Assembly: GCA_001695595.3 (NCBI GenBank)
Contig: MBPM02000011.1
Coordinates: 620,001-684,000, forward strand
DNA length: 64,000 nucleotides
Direction of reading: 5' to 3'
From: Plasmopara viticola
Taxonomy: Eukaryota; Oomycota; Peronosporomycetes; Peronosporales; Peronosporaceae
The position numbers and the translations under genes are program-made. Shown here piece by piece: positions 1-12,738 of the stretch; the stretch's first letter is position 1; each line of letters starts with the position of its first letter. Under the pieces are notes generated by a model, which saw only the letters and a list, made by a program, of their open reading frames with translations, did not search any database and was not told the origin of the DNA.

Positions 1-148
1 ACGACAGATACACAATCGATACATATGCTGGCTTGCAAACTGATGGACTTTGGAGTGCGTACAGTTTCTGCTTAGCACGCGCAAGTACCAACAGTGTACA
101 CATTACAATGCCGCAATTTACGTACTATGGGTAAAGGAGACAATTGCA

Positions 149-1159
149 TTAGAAAAGACAACTTTTAATAGTATAAAAGGTGATCAGCACTATGCTCACG
201 ACGCCGCAAATTGTACCCGCGACTAAAATTAATACATATGCACAAAGGAGCACAATGTATGCGTAGCCCATTGTGCGATATTTTAACCAAGCAAATGAAG
301 TTCCACCGAATGGCAAATCATAGCAAGCATTGTGACTAGCATTCCACGTGCATGTACACACCCAGCAGTATTCATGACGGCATTGTGTACACGCCATGTG
401 ATTGCAACCCTCATTTTTCCAAATGCGCATCTGGCATCGCGGACACGGTCGAACAGCTTTCTGCTTTCCCACTGAAGCTTCCCAGGCCAGATATGATTCG
501 TCCTCTTCACCACGACAAAGCCAAAATCGATGCGCATAGCCAAGACAACGAAAGCATCCTTTCGTTTCGCACTTTGGACACGTAAAATTCTTCGAGCTCA
601 CACATATGATAAGCTCATCACAGCCGGGTCGTGGACACCACCGCGCACTTGGATTTTTTTCGTCCTATTACAAAAGAAAATTGAGTGACCTTCATCTCAC
701 GTCAACACGTATTCAGCTGCGTCGTACCCGCTTGCGCTTGAGTACCGATCGATAGGCTGCTGTCTCATCTTCGCCAATTATGCGTTGCAAATCCTCGTCT
801 TCAATTTTCTGCTTACAATTGATCACCGGACACACTAATTCATCTGTGTAAACCCTTTGTTAGCCATTGACTTGTCTTTCGAGAATATAATCCACAAACC
901 GCACCTTCTTCAACTTGTCGTGCTAGAATCTTCCTTTTAATGTAGTTCCGAACGCACTCTGCATAGATTACTTATTGTCGTCAGTACATTAATCGACTCG
1001 TTATCGTATAATTGCAATAATTAGTAGCTCGTTACCCGCGCAGAAGCGATGGAGACAACGCAATTTCGCATGCACCTCATCAGCTCTAATCTCTACATCA
1101 CGTAGCGCCAGCACTGGAATAGTATCTAGACAGATCGGGCATATATCGGACGTAGCCAT
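149..1159 (-). CDS. RBR (RING1-IBR-RING2) E3 ubiquitin ligase, four exons, C-terminal membrane anchor
   Basis: I read four exons on the minus strand: 1159-1036, 958-905, 843-728 and 664-149. All three introns (77, 61 and 63 bp) are GT...AG and the phases join cleanly to give 269 residues. RING1 starts almost at the N-terminus (CPIC at 7-10, CLHRFC at 35-40, C43, C64/C69). The IBR follows (C108, C113, C127, C130, C135, C138, H143, C148). RING2/Rcat has C172, C175, the probable catalytic Cys185 in the EGCNHMAC context, then C190, C193, C198, C201, H209 and C212. A long hydrophobic stretch at about 233-266 looks like one or two membrane helices at the C-terminus. RBR ligases take ubiquitin onto the Rcat cysteine before passing it to substrate; a membrane anchor is typical of the RNF144/RNF19 type. 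The start ATG is the first one after an in-frame TGA, so the N-terminus ahead of RING1 is very short unless a further exon exists. All metal ligands and the catalytic Cys are present, so the gene looks intact. Confidence 0.88.
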
Positions 1160-2638
1160 CAGGCGCCTATACCCACGCCCGAAGCCGCAGCAATGTCATT
1201 TTTCCAATCTGCCATAACTCGAAAACGAAAATTCATCGAAAATTCCCATAAAAAAGAAAGTGGCCTACGTTCATGAATTCGATCTACAACATTTTTTTAA
1301 TGACGACTTTGTAACACTACAACATTTATTTTTAAATGACGACAATGTGACTGCTCCAGGCAGCGATCGTGCTAGTGCAAATACGAGCACCGTTTGACCC
1401 CAAACTAAGTAGGGCAGCAGAACGCGAGATAATACTGTTTTTACTGCCTGATAAACTCTGCAGTAAATACACCCAGGCGCTTGCATCGTCGTCGTTCGAT
1501 CCAGAGACAAGAAATAAATCGTCACCAGCTGCCTCAAAACAGAACGGTCACTTGGTTTCATCGGGCTTTAAAAGGCATACAGACAGCATGCCATCCTGCA
1601 TCTGCACCTCTCCACGTAGCTTGTCAAAATTGCTGCCTTTGTAGAACTGCAGCGATGCCCACTACTCTCCTGTTGCTACGTTCGCTCTTGAAATCAGTAC
1701 AAAAAGTATCATCGTTTCCACAATTTCTAAAAGCTCTCAAGTTAATTCACACAAATCGCAAACAAGACTCTTACTTATGTACGTACATGACATCCGCCTG
1801 CTTGTAAAGCCAACCACTGCGTGTCAGATTTCGTTCAAATACATATTGACGACGATCTTCCCGTTGACCTTTGCAAGTTGTTGTTCAAATGTCTCGATAT
1901 TTACTCTGTATCTCTGGTAAACACACTTAATGATGTCTCTCGATTTGGTACGCAATCTGACTTGTTAATAGAAACTTCTCGCCTAACCGAAGCTCTCCAC
2001 GAAAACTTTTTACTGCCTAAATGTCGGTGGGTTCGTTGTGCATCCTCTGTAGTCTACAGCACCTGCACAAATTCGTCCTCCTCTGCGTCGTACTCGCCGA
2101 CCACAAATTTGGCTTCAGCTCCTCCTTTGTCTTCAGTTTTTACTTCGACTTCCACCCGATCCGCGCTGCTTTTCTACATTTCGACTTTAGTGCATTTTTG
2201 TATCTCAACAGCCAATCAGATACCGAGAAGGTGGTGTAGGAAGGCTATAAAAAATAGGGAGTAGGGTGTGGGGGTTAACGAAAACTGTAGGGCATAATTT
2301 ATGATAATGCTACTAATCTCGAATTGAAAAAACTACGCGAACCCTCATTTCGAGCCTCGAAGTCGTTGTTACGATTAAAGGCCAAGTTCGAGGCGAGTTT
2401 GTGTGCGATCATCGCTTCAAAGTATGACTGCAAGTGACGCGTTCTCGCAAATCAATGTGCAATGCAAACTCTATACACTGATATTTAGCCAGCAAGAGCC
2501 AATAATGCAAAAAAATTTTGATCGGTAATGGCGACGATAGTTGTTGCGAATGATCTGAATTAAATTTTTTGACAGACATTATGCAGCTTAAATCTTATCG
2601 CGCGACTAATGCACGACCGCTTCACGAACAAGAAAGAA
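1160..2638. other. Region without a supported gene
   Basis: Several overlapping open frames occur, and none has a recognisable domain. The stretch at about 1820-2020 (+) reads as plausible protein (VQIHIDDDLPVDLC, then LNDVSRFGTQSDLLIETS), but the frame shifts on both sides and no good splice sites rescue it. It may be a relic of a decayed gene. The T/C-rich sequence at 2040-2240 gives Ser-rich or Phe/Leu-rich readings by composition alone. I call no gene here. Confidence 0.3.
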
Positions 2639-2860
2639 GCGCTTCTTTGAGTGGTTGCATCTTGATGGATGAATTTGTGTCTGCCTCTTAAGGCTTACAA
2701 TGACATTCAAAGTACCGGAATGTCTGTCAAGCCAATGAGAACATTTTGAGCGCTTCTTTGAGTGGTTGCATCTTGATGTATGAAATGGTGTCTGCCTCTC
2801 AAGGCTTACAATGACATTCAAAGTACCTGAATGTCTGTCATGCCAATGAGAAGATTTTGG
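2639..2860. repeat. 111-bp tandem duplication (two copies)
   Basis: Copy 1 is 2639-2749 and copy 2 is 2750-2860. Both begin gcgcttctttgagtggttgc and contain the core aaggcttacaatgacattca. They differ by only a handful of substitutions, so the duplication is fairly recent. The shared core has a shorter relative near 5775 (aggcttacaatga). Function is unknown and no intact gene spans it. Confidence 0.8.
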
Positions 2861-5233
2861 GCGACAAACATATTCATTATAGTGCCATGAAGCAATATAG
2901 CTTTTTGAAATGTCAATCATTGAAGTATTAGTGGCAAAAGACATGAAATAGATTCGGAAGTACACGTCGTTTCGTGGGAACAGAGATCCTTTTTTTGATC
3001 TGCTATAAACACCACATACGACCTGACATTAAGACACCGTTCGAATTACCATGATCTCTGCGCAGCTTTTAAGCGCACATTATATTACAGAGCATGCTGC
3101 GAAACGTATTGCTCGGCAACGAATGTGTGTGTTGTCATGCTAATCCAACTCTATCCGCGCGACGAACACTGTAAGTAAGAGCAAGTTTGAATGTTGGGCT
3201 CGCTATAATTAATAAAGAGAGTATAGCAATTTCACTATGGACCTATTTAAACAAAGCTTGTGGCCATTTCGTGTTCTTTGGTTCTCGATAAGATCGTTTA
3301 AGGTATAAACTTTCTAAATCTGACAATTTCGACTCTATGCTGATGACATGACTGTGGTCGGCAAGTACGACGCAGAGGAGGATCATGCAAACTCTTCTTA
3401 CTGATCCAGCAGTTGCCACAACAATGACAGATCAACACTGTAAACTGTCGTGGTCTTTGAGCCGCAGTAGTCGCATTACAGGATGTCGTTCGACTGCGAC
3501 ATAAGTCGTGCAGAAATAGCCACCGAATATAAAACCGCTTCAACTAGAGTTACATTCGCTGTTCGAATTGAAAGCAGCTATTCAGTCTGAATCTCACGCT
3601 ATAAGCGGACCCGATCGCGTCGACTTTACTAGCTTTTGGTGATGCTTAATCAATTTAAAATTCGCATGCCCTGGCGGCTCTTGGTTGTCATAAGTTGTTA
3701 AACTTATAATCGTATATTTTAAACTAGCAATGACATGTAAAATATAAACTGACGAGTTTTTCTTTTTCTTGTATTTTTTTCGAAGGTTGAATTTAAACTA
3801 ATTTTCTGTATTTTTGTAATATTTTCATAATAGAGACATAAAAAAATATGTTGTATAAAAATTAATTATTTTAATTTTAAATGAGCGTTCATATCTCCTT
3901 TACCGCGTTTTCGTCCCGAAGACGAGCTAATTAGGTTGATCGCGGTCATCAATCGCCTTATAAAATCAAAACACTCATACTTCTCATACTGATCGAAGAG
4001 ATCAACTTTTATGCGTAAATTTGCCCTCACGGCAGCACCATTGCGGCGATGTGGAGATTTATTTGTACAGCGACTCGTCTAGATCTTTCCTTACACAGTT
4101 GTGTTGCCAGCGATAATTTTTTTAAGCCGCAAATTTGCACGTATAGCTAACATTTAAGCCCTTTGTGATTTTATCACCTGCACGACCAAGTTGCGTGTAG
4201 AAATGTGAGTATAGCCGCTGAACATACTTATGCTTTAATTTGTGGGGGGTCATACTTCAATAAACCTCCGGTAAGCCGTTTCACGTTCACGCTTGATCCC
4301 TAATTTAATCAATTCTGGCAATTTCTTCAGCTTGGAAGCCATCCATATGCTGTCAAAAGGATTAATTGCTTAAGTGGCAGTGCCACTACTAGATCGATTA
4401 AAGTTGTGGCTTTTAGTGTTTGAGGCGACGGACTTCACATCTAGATTTGGTATTTTTACCAAATTTTAGCTAACGATCGACACACTTGCAATTTTGTTTG
4501 TCATCCCTCGAATCTTCAAGACAGCTTTTACGCGAAACTTTTGCTAGTTGGTCTCTTTGCTTTTTGATTTCTGCGCAGGTGTCGTGCTTTTTAGACGCGC
4601 CTGTATGTACTAATGCAGATGGGCCGAGCTGGATTTGCTCTCGGTGTGTGGATCTTTTTGGTACAATTGTTGAAATTGTCAGCTGCCCTCAATGACAGTG
4701 TACGCCGAAAGCTTTCTTTTAGCTTGCGACCTGTAAGTGCTAGCTGTCTTTTTATCTTGACTAAAATATCTCATTAATTGATCCGATAATTTGGTCCTCG
4801 TTTCGTTTGTGATTTCTTACACCCTGCCAGAAATTCATTAGCCTTGCTATTGTAACGCGCATGACCTCTGAATCACGGCAAACAGGTCATGTATGTTCAA
4901 GTGGCTTAAAGTGAACACAGCTTCTTTTTTTAGTCGCAGCATGGTTTTTGCAGTCAATAGCTTTTCCATGAATGCCTTTGCCCACTGCGTGTCATATATA
5001 TTTCGCGTACCTGTGGTCGCAAAATATTAATCACTCGTCTCTTGGTCAATACGTTTGTTTTTTTAGCAGATTGTTCGGCCCTGTCTGAAAATGTTTGTCT
5101 CAACCTTTTGCATCCATATTAATTTGTGGTTAACGTTTTACGCACAATGCTTCAAAATCGACCCTAAAAATCCTATGCGTCGCCGGGTCGATTATCGATA
5201 AGTGATTCTCGAATTTCACTGGATGTAATATAA
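2861..5233. other. Region without a supported gene
   Basis: AT-rich sequence with only short, composition-driven frames on both strands. The section around 3700-3870 is especially A/T-rich. I see no domain, RNA gene or repeat here. Confidence 0.4.
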
Positions 5234-5473
5234 TGTATTACGTTATCGCGTCGCCAAGTTATGCACGTGCTAGGCTCAGTCTGGCTAGTCCACGGTATAG
5301 AGTGGTGTCCGCATACGTCGGGACTCATTCGGCGGGCAGTGAATCCAGCACCGAGGTCGTGAGGGTCTTCCATTATTTTTAGCTCTGACTTGATAAGAGC
5401 CCAGGTGGCCTGGTGCTGGAGACCGTCGCGTCGAGGGTGAGACTCGTTTAGGACCTGCAGATGCCCGAGAGCA
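5234..5473 (-). repeat. Dispersed repeat copy 1 (TG...CA bounded, LTR-like)
   Basis: Read on the minus strand this 240-bp block starts TGCTCTCGGGCATC and ends GTAATACA. It matches the plus-strand block at 15883-16126 closely along its length. The homology limits fall on TG and CA, the usual ends of long terminal repeats, which suggests a solo LTR or a small non-autonomous LTR element. No clear target-site duplication flanks it. A short shared frame (start MEDPHDLGAG) is carried by both copies, but I do not recognise it. Confidence 0.6.
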
Positions 5474-5502
5474 CGGGCAAGTCTCTGACGAGTCTCACCC
5501 TC
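5433..5502. repeat. Inverted repeat, 15-bp perfect arms
   Basis: Arm 1 (5433-5447, GAGGGTGAGACTCGT) and arm 2 (5488-5502) are exact reverse complements, separated by 40 bp. The arms straddle the 5' end of the dispersed repeat, and only one of them has a counterpart in the second copy near 15.9 kb. Arm 2 may therefore be a local inverted duplication. Confidence 0.7.
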
Positions 5503-5504
5503 CA

Positions 5505-5570
5505 GATCATGATTAGTTTTATTCGAACATAAATTTTACTGTATATGTTCGAACAAAACTATAAATGATC
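5505..5570. repeat. 66-bp imperfect palindrome
   Basis: Arm 1 (5505-5531) and arm 2 (5544-5570) are 27 bp each and pair at 23 of 27 positions around a 12-bp AT-rich loop. Both arms carry the TTCGAACATA core. It starts three bases after the preceding inverted repeat. It could be a foldback (MITE-like) element or a hairpin. It has no coding content. Confidence 0.75.
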
Positions 5571-7158
5571 TCACGCTATGCTTAACGATGTATTTATCAC
5601 CAATAACGGCATATGAGTCAGAATGAGATTTTCGTTTTTAGCAAATTTGCTTAATTTTTTTCGATTAGCATTTTACTAGTCCGAAGATTCCATTTGATGC
5701 GTCGGCATTGTCAGTGTTTTTGTATTTAATATCACATATGTCCCTTAGTCCAACTCGATATGTACATCTCCATCTTGAGGCTTACAATGAAGTTTCAGGT
5801 AGATGAAAATTTCGATCGCGCGCATCGCATTAACGTAGAAGAGATGCTCACAGACATTTTGCGAGGCCTTAATTAAATTTTGCATTTAAGACTGCCGACA
5901 AACGAGGGCTTGCTACGGGTCGGACAATGTGTACTTGTCGGCGGTCTACTTCGCTCTGCAGGTGCTCTTGACTTCGAATAGCTGGCTTAGTAGGTATTGC
6001 TCGTATGGGTGGAACATAAGACAAAAAATTACCTTGTGTGGGGTGTAATTGACTTTTTGTAGGCTTCTTTACTTAAAAGCTTTACCACTTCGAATAAGAA
6101 ATGAAATTGCTTTTACAAAGATCACGTCGCCACTAAAGCCTCCGGCTTTAGCGCACAGTTTATGTGGAGAAAAGAAGCTTACTTATTGTATGCTAGAGTA
6201 AAACAAAAAAACCGCTCTTGTTGAAAATGCTATCGGCTGTGGCACGGCACTACCACTGTAGAATGAACAGCTATCTTAAGAACCCACCGTGCTATGAGTT
6301 TCCAAAAATTTGCACTTGCAATCGAAAACAAGAAACTCCGTGACCAAATAACTTCTTCATTCGTCTGAACGCTTATACACTTTCCCTTTATCAGGCATAC
6401 AAATAGATCGCGGATAAATCAATACGTGAATAAAAAGTGGAAATAAATAAGCCATGGTCGAACTACTTAGTCGACCATTGCTGTCTTGTCGATCAGATAG
6501 CGTAGAGCCAATCCAATCGTGCTTACAGTCGTTTCTTTTAGTTTTAAAGAACGGTGATCGCCCTGGAGACAAAGCTGATCTTCTTAGAGCATTAGAATAG
6601 ACAATTTACTCTGATTACTTATCCACAAATCTTGATAGCTGTACCTTGGTACTTTAGTCGTAATGCCAAATATTCTACGCACTGAACCTTCGCCTTCCAT
6701 TTTCACCAATTGGTAATTTGCGGATCTCATTTGTATCTCATGTCAACCATCAAGCTAGCTGCCGATCTCATGAATCAATCAAACACATTCTTCGTTGCTT
6801 AATACTGCAAAAAATTCCCTGACATACTTCGTCCCTATATGGGCGGTAGGCCGCAGCTTTGCGCGCTTAGACAGCTGTTGGTGAACGCGTAAAAGCATCG
6901 GTCAGTTGGCTGACCTAGCTACGAAGCGCTAGCGATCGCAGGCTATACCAAGATGTTTTTCACACTTTCCAAAAACATGCTTTTGTCAGACTCTACCACA
7001 ACATCGTCGTATCTCAGTGTATGGTGCTCAATCATCTCATTCGTTGGTGCACACACACCAAACGGGAGATTATGTTATACTGAGAATCCATAGAACTTGG
7101 TTTGAGTACGAGAATGTATAGACTGTACAAATTTGTATAATGAGAAATCGCATAGCTG
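5571..7158. other. Region without a supported gene
   Basis: Only short unrelated frames. No protein family, RNA gene or repeat is visible. Confidence 0.4.
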
Positions 7159-7933
7159 TTAGAAAACTGAGCTGTATCGTATGTTTGACACTCTGTCAGC
7201 CATCTTGTGCTGACTCCGTGTCGTTATAATTTGTCGGAGTCGAACAAACTTTGACGCGCCAATAGTAGTTCTTTTACCTTTCCCTTCGACATGCTCTCGC
7301 CAAGATTTTGCTTTTGACGCTAGCGAGTTTGCAGACTCATCGATATACACCAACTTGGTATTGAGCAAGCTATAAGATGTTAAGCTAAAAGCAAATACTG
7401 GGTTTGTTGTACTGAAAAAAAATATTGCAATGATAATTGCTCCTAGACAAGATACAACAGAGAACTAGCATACTTTTTTTTGCCAAGTTTATTCTCTCAC
7501 TGCCTCGTTTGGTAGAACACCAAAGCTGAGAAATCTCAAGAGTGAGCTGTCTCCGGCCCACTAAAAAAGCATATTGTACTCCAAGCCTATACACGCAAAG
7601 TTTTCCGCACTTCAACACGATGATAGTTATCTCAGACAGGATTTTGTGATTGAGTTGTGGTGGTAAAGATGCTGTGTAGTTCTTCATGTCGGGTACAGTC
7701 AATTTTGTCTGCAGCATCTTGCGACGTTGGTAGGAGTATCCAATGACGATATCTCACGATGCATGAAGTTGACGAGCGTGGTTTTCGTCACCACGACTTC
7801 CATCGAGAGAGAAGTAGGCCCTCGTTTTCTTTGCTGGACCCGATGTCGAGGGATATAGTAGATTTTTTGCGGAACGGCTATCTTCGTCGGTATTCGGTGG
7901 CGGTTGAACCAAATAGCCTTTTACCCACTGCAT
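7159..7933 (-). pseudogene. Decayed protein gene, unrecognised, two coding segments
   Basis: A single minus-strand frame runs from ATG at 7933 (MQWVKGYLVQPPPNTDED) to 7385, interrupted by one TGA at 7756-7754 (codon 60). It continues with GYSYQRRKMLQTKLTVPD and PQLNHKILSEITIIVLKC. A second coding-like segment in another frame spans 7368-7159 (LVYIDESANSLASKAKSWRE, then GASKFVRLRQIITT). A poly-T plus CAG sequence just before the second segment resembles a splice acceptor, but I found no donor giving the right phase. The composition looks like real protein rather than random frame. I infer a gene broken by a nonsense mutation and perhaps loss of a splice site. No family is recognised. Confidence 0.4.
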
Positions 7934-8910
7934 TATAAACTTCGATCACTGCACCTCTCTAACCAAAGGCCTCTCATCACTCGTCTTGACTCGTTTCTTC
8001 TGCCTTCTGATTATTGTATACTCATCAAAAGTTCATTGCACACCACCCCATCATTTTTTGAAGTCATTAATATTTTTGTGGGTCGCATTCTTTTACAATG
8101 AAACCATTTTATCAATATCAATTTTAGACTAGGGTCCTATCACTGTCCCAGCGAGCAAAGGGCCACACGAGCGCTTCTTAGATGCTTCTCGTCATATCTA
8201 TCAACCGAAAGCAAAGCTGTCTAGGCGATTGGGCCCTGAAGGCGCATGCTCTCCAATGACATTTTTTATGAGCTTTCGCAGGCAAAAAATCTCTTGTAAC
8301 GCATGCTCTTCACTGTCATAAATTTGTGTCCTCGACAGGCAAATTATCTCTAGCTGGCTGCCCAAAGTTCAGACGTCTTTTTCGTGTAAGGAGTCGAGTG
8401 TGTTCGTCACACCATTGATTATATGTAATTGAAGTCTTTAAATTAACGAAAAAGGGAACCTCAGTGCGTCAATCAACGCCATTTCTTGCACAGAAGAGCC
8501 GCGCAGAAGAGTTCGTTAGCGACTGTTTACTGATCCCAATCTTGATAAGTTTTATGCCTGCAATAGATTGCGGAGTGATTATTGTTTTTTTACGCAAAAA
8601 TTATTCATTTTTTATATAGCCGTAACTCTTTTTGACGAATCGAGGTAGCTTTGCAACTTAAGCACAAGCTGTGATGTGCTTAAAAACATCCCAATGTACG
8701 AGTTGATAGGATGCCTTTCGCTCATATGTTTAAAATTTATCTAAACGGAAAGCCTTGTTTTGCAGAACAACCTAGCTTTATGTGACAGTTTGAAGTATTT
8801 TCGCCCAAAAAGGCCTTCATCAGATTCAGCAGAAGCAAACGAGTGCTAGCCGAAAGCTTCTGTGCAAAGCTTCCATATCAGAGATATAAACCTATATCCA
8901 ACGGCCGAAC
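7934..8910. other. Region without a supported gene
   Basis: No recognisable gene, RNA or repeat. Short frames only. Confidence 0.4.
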
Positions 8911-8921
8911 TCTAATTACAC

Positions 8922-9143
8922 GTTTATGCAGACTCTCTGGAGGTGACCGCTTATGTGGCCGTGTCAACTAAACAAAACTTAAAAAAAGCCATTGCTGCAA
9001 CGCGACCTTGCAATGACTATGCGCGGGTTTATGACATTGCAACAGATCCTTCTTTAAGGTTTCTCGGTGTTGTGAGGAGCCTGAAGACCGAGGTGACTTG
9101 TTTCATAAGCATGAGGATGATGTCGTCAACACGATCCAGATAG
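8922..9143 (+). pseudogene. Possible coding relic, unrecognised
   Basis: An open frame without an ATG reads VYADSLEVTAYVAVSTKQN and later YDIATDPSLRFLGVV. A neighbouring frame takes over near 9090 (EDRGDLFHKHEDDVVNTIQI), as if a single-base indel had split one reading. The wording is protein-like but too short to assign. It could also be a retroelement fragment. Confidence 0.2.
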
Positions 9144-9170
9144 GAAACATATTATAGAATCGTGTGAACC

Positions 9171-12100
9171 TTTAAATATCTCAATTCTAAAAAGCAACTA
9201 TTTTGAACATACTTTTTGCACCCGCGAGCTTGATGGTCAACTTGCTGACTAGAAAAAGTATCGTTGACCTTCTCGAGTATGAAAAAAAAATCATGCCATA
9301 CGCTTTCAGGCGTCACCCTGTACTTTCAAGATTCTCGAGGAGAAGATTCTTGAATTTGGCTAAACAGCAGGATTGAGTTTCGAAAGAACCTATTGTCTCG
9401 TTAAGCCGCTAAAGAACACACAGCCTTGCATCCTTGGCTCTATATTTATTGCAGTGGTGGTGATGTGCAATTTCAGCCGACGTATGTGCACTTACCCCAT
9501 CAGCTAGGTCACGCGTGGGGGCAACAAAAGAAAGTGATGAGAGAGACCTAATAATTTCACTGAAGAAAGAGTCCTGAATTTCGTAATACCTTTTTGAGAA
9601 TCTCACACGGAAACTTGGGCACGTTTCCAGTACTCTTTGTCTTAGCTCAATTGTGTTCGCCGATATATGCCTTTCCAGGCATTGTAAGGCCCAATGCTAC
9701 GATCTTCTGTAAATAAAGATTCGCCTTTTCCTATGGAAGATTTTTGGCGGATTACAATGCTTTGTTCCTTCAATAGAATACTTGTGTTTCTTTATTTGTT
9801 TCTTAACGATTCTATTGTATACTTTTCGGCAGAAACGATCGTAACACTTGTCCTGACAATTACATCCAACAGCTTATTGCTCAGCCAAAATGAGTGTAGA
9901 CTGATCTTATACGTTATCCAGGAAAATATTCTAATTCTTTTCTATATACCAAAGTGCTCGTGCTAGTAAAGCAGCTTCGTTAAGCTACTAACCGACAAAT
10001 CTAAAAGCAAAAGAGTGATACTGATACGACCAGCGCTACGATGCTATTATTGGCATCAAGAAAAGCTTTAGCAAATGTTCTTTTGACTTTGCCCTACCAC
10101 TCTCTCGAATCTGCTTGTACCTATACTGCTTGCAAAGTTGCTAAATACATGATCTTCTTTGCCGCAAAGAGACATCTGCCTGTGTTGTCGTACGAATATA
10201 TCGGTCGTTAAAGCTTCTAACGATTTTCTTTTTGGCCCAAGCAAGCCTTCAAAGTTGACAGATCGCTTTTAAAGCAACTAAGGATAAGCTGCTTGGCAAA
10301 ACACAACTGGGCGAAATCTTGTAATTATCGAACCAGCAATGAGTCAAGACGCTTAAACGTCACTGGGACGTTCGGTTATCGCCAAGAAGGCCGACAGGCG
10401 AATAGCACCGGAAGAAAATACCTGCTTTTCCCATTAGAATAGATAGTAGCCATTTAAAAATTTAAGCCCTCATATATTTACTTCGATACGCTGTTAGGCA
10501 ACACGTGCTAATACTTTGCTGGTATCATTGCACTGTTCAGTTTATTTTAAGCATAGGCAAGTTGCCACTTTACGTTCGACTTTCGATCCCGAGAATCGGT
10601 AACATTGGCGGGTATTTTCACTTCCGAACCATGCCGCTTTTGACCTTTCTGGCATAATAAGTCAAGTTAAAGCGTACGTAGCTCTTGTGACAGTGCCCGT
10701 TGCCTGGTGACAAAGTACGCTGAGCCTTAAAGGAGGCCGTAAAATTGGCTCATATCTCTAAGGCAATTTTGGCAGTGGATCTTCGAACACGACATCGCGG
10801 ATTTGAGCGGCTGGCCCCTATAGTCTTTCTCAGCCAATCGATTAAAAAAGTATACATCTTAAGCTACAATTAGCGTGCAGATAAGTAATACTTTTCTATG
10901 TCAAGGATATGAAATGACTTTGTGCTTGCAAATCTCTTGAAACTACAGCCAGGTCAATTTTCCCTCAATCCTTGAGTTTCTATACCAGCCTCTTAAATAG
11001 ACTGACTTATCCTCGCTGCTCTTGCTATAAGTATAAGTTTGCCTATTTCGAAGGACCGCACTCGTTTGTCGGTTAGCCAATTTCTTAAAACGCCAATACA
11101 GCCAGAAATCGAAATGGTTATAAGACTTTGTACATCTACGTGTTCAGCAGTCAGTCCACTACTGCTGATCACTTTATTGATAGTTGTCACGCTCTCTAAG
11201 CCTATATTCTCATGTGTAGCAATCAGGCATTTGAAATGGAAATCCACTTCCTCCACAGTTAAGCACTGGTGACCAACTTTTCTCTGACTCTAAGGACACA
11301 ATTTTGGCCAGTAATCCTCTTCAGACCTTTAAGCAATTAAAGTATGCACTTTGATGACCCCGTGATACATTTAACACAAGACAGCCTAACCTCAGGATGC
11401 CCATACACGGTCATACAATTTTGTTTGAGGTGGCGTTTCAATGATCACCAACATATTTATGAAGCTCGTAACATCTTTTGCTTGAAGGTATGAGAGCGCG
11501 GGCGCTGATGAAAATAAATTTTGCCGTGGGGAGCGCTACTTAATCACTCCGCCGAAGATGCTTCAAGGGTTAGTGCCTCGTGCTCTTGAATATAATGGTG
11601 CTAATACCACAAACACCTACTCTTCGGTAAGTAAGGCCACCTTTTTGGCCATTTACCTATATCAAACAGAAAAAGGGTTCGAAAATTTCGTCCTTTCAAA
11701 TAGCGAACCACATGAAGCGCTATTGCTCCCTTAGCCTTCGGGCATACACTTTGCTCTTAGAGGCTTGACATCATGACACACTCTAAACAGCAAGGTGCAC
11801 AAATGTAGCCGCCACTTCAGGCCCAGAAAAGCCACTTGTACATTGAGCGCAGCGAACTACTCATCCGACAAATACGATAAGGTGATCCTATATGTCCCGG
11901 GGCCTTTGCGAGGATTCTAGTAGTATAACTATTTGGGTGGGCGTAGAACTGACTACACGTACCACCAGATTGGACAACTTTACTTAGCATCTTGCACAGA
12001 AGAGAAGTGCAGGTTGTGGCCATACAACAGAGAATCTTCACAATTAAATCGACCACCGCAAGTTACAGCGTAAAGTATCCAAACTGGGTCGTAATCTCTA

Positions 12101-12618
12101 TTCATTTCCTAGTGAGTTCCAAATTTGGCCGACTACAGCCTATCGTTTTTTTCGCCCCCTCAGCCATATAAAATTCAGTACCTATTATATTTCCTGTGTA
12201 ATTAGTTTACCTTTTCGATTATTTGCAAATTAAGACAAGCTAAAAAAAAGAAAGTATTATCAGATTATTCACCTTTACCCGAATCCGGCCCTAAATATAT
12301 AACGATATCACAAAGAGTATAAAGATTTTGCAGCTAACGCTTCAGTGTTCCATTTGACTTTACGTGAAAAGGTGCCTTTTGAGACTGGGCATATTTTGTA
12401 CCGGTTTGCAAACAAGTGCCTGAGAGTTAAGAGTAGTGCTTATTACAAGGTATAGATAAAGTCCAAAGCACTCATTTATTGTACGAAGTATTGAGCTTTG
12501 AAATGCAATTTACTGCACACGCCGAGTCGAAAATAGTGAACGGTCGCAACGGGAGACCGTAAAGAATATAATATATGGGTAAGAAAACAGTCTAAGATTA
12601 AATAGAAAAAATAATTAA
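9171..12618. other. Region without a supported gene
   Basis: About 3.4 kb with only short frames on both strands. Weak protein-like wording occurs near 11.83-11.93 kb on the plus strand (LSAANYSSDKYDKVILYVPG) but ends at stops with no continuation. I call nothing. Confidence 0.4.
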
Positions 12619-12738
12619 AATTCAAACGGATTGTTGCGCAAAATTCGTGACTTCTTTAATCTTAAAAACATAACCGACACAATTGAAAACGACTCGGCTC
12701 GAAGTCTTACTATACCTTGTGAACTGAGTCTACAAACT

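Noticed and set aside
1369..1807. Overlapping plus ORFs of 91 and 108 residues
   Set aside because: No domain, no consistent frame, and alternative readings on the other strand are equally open.
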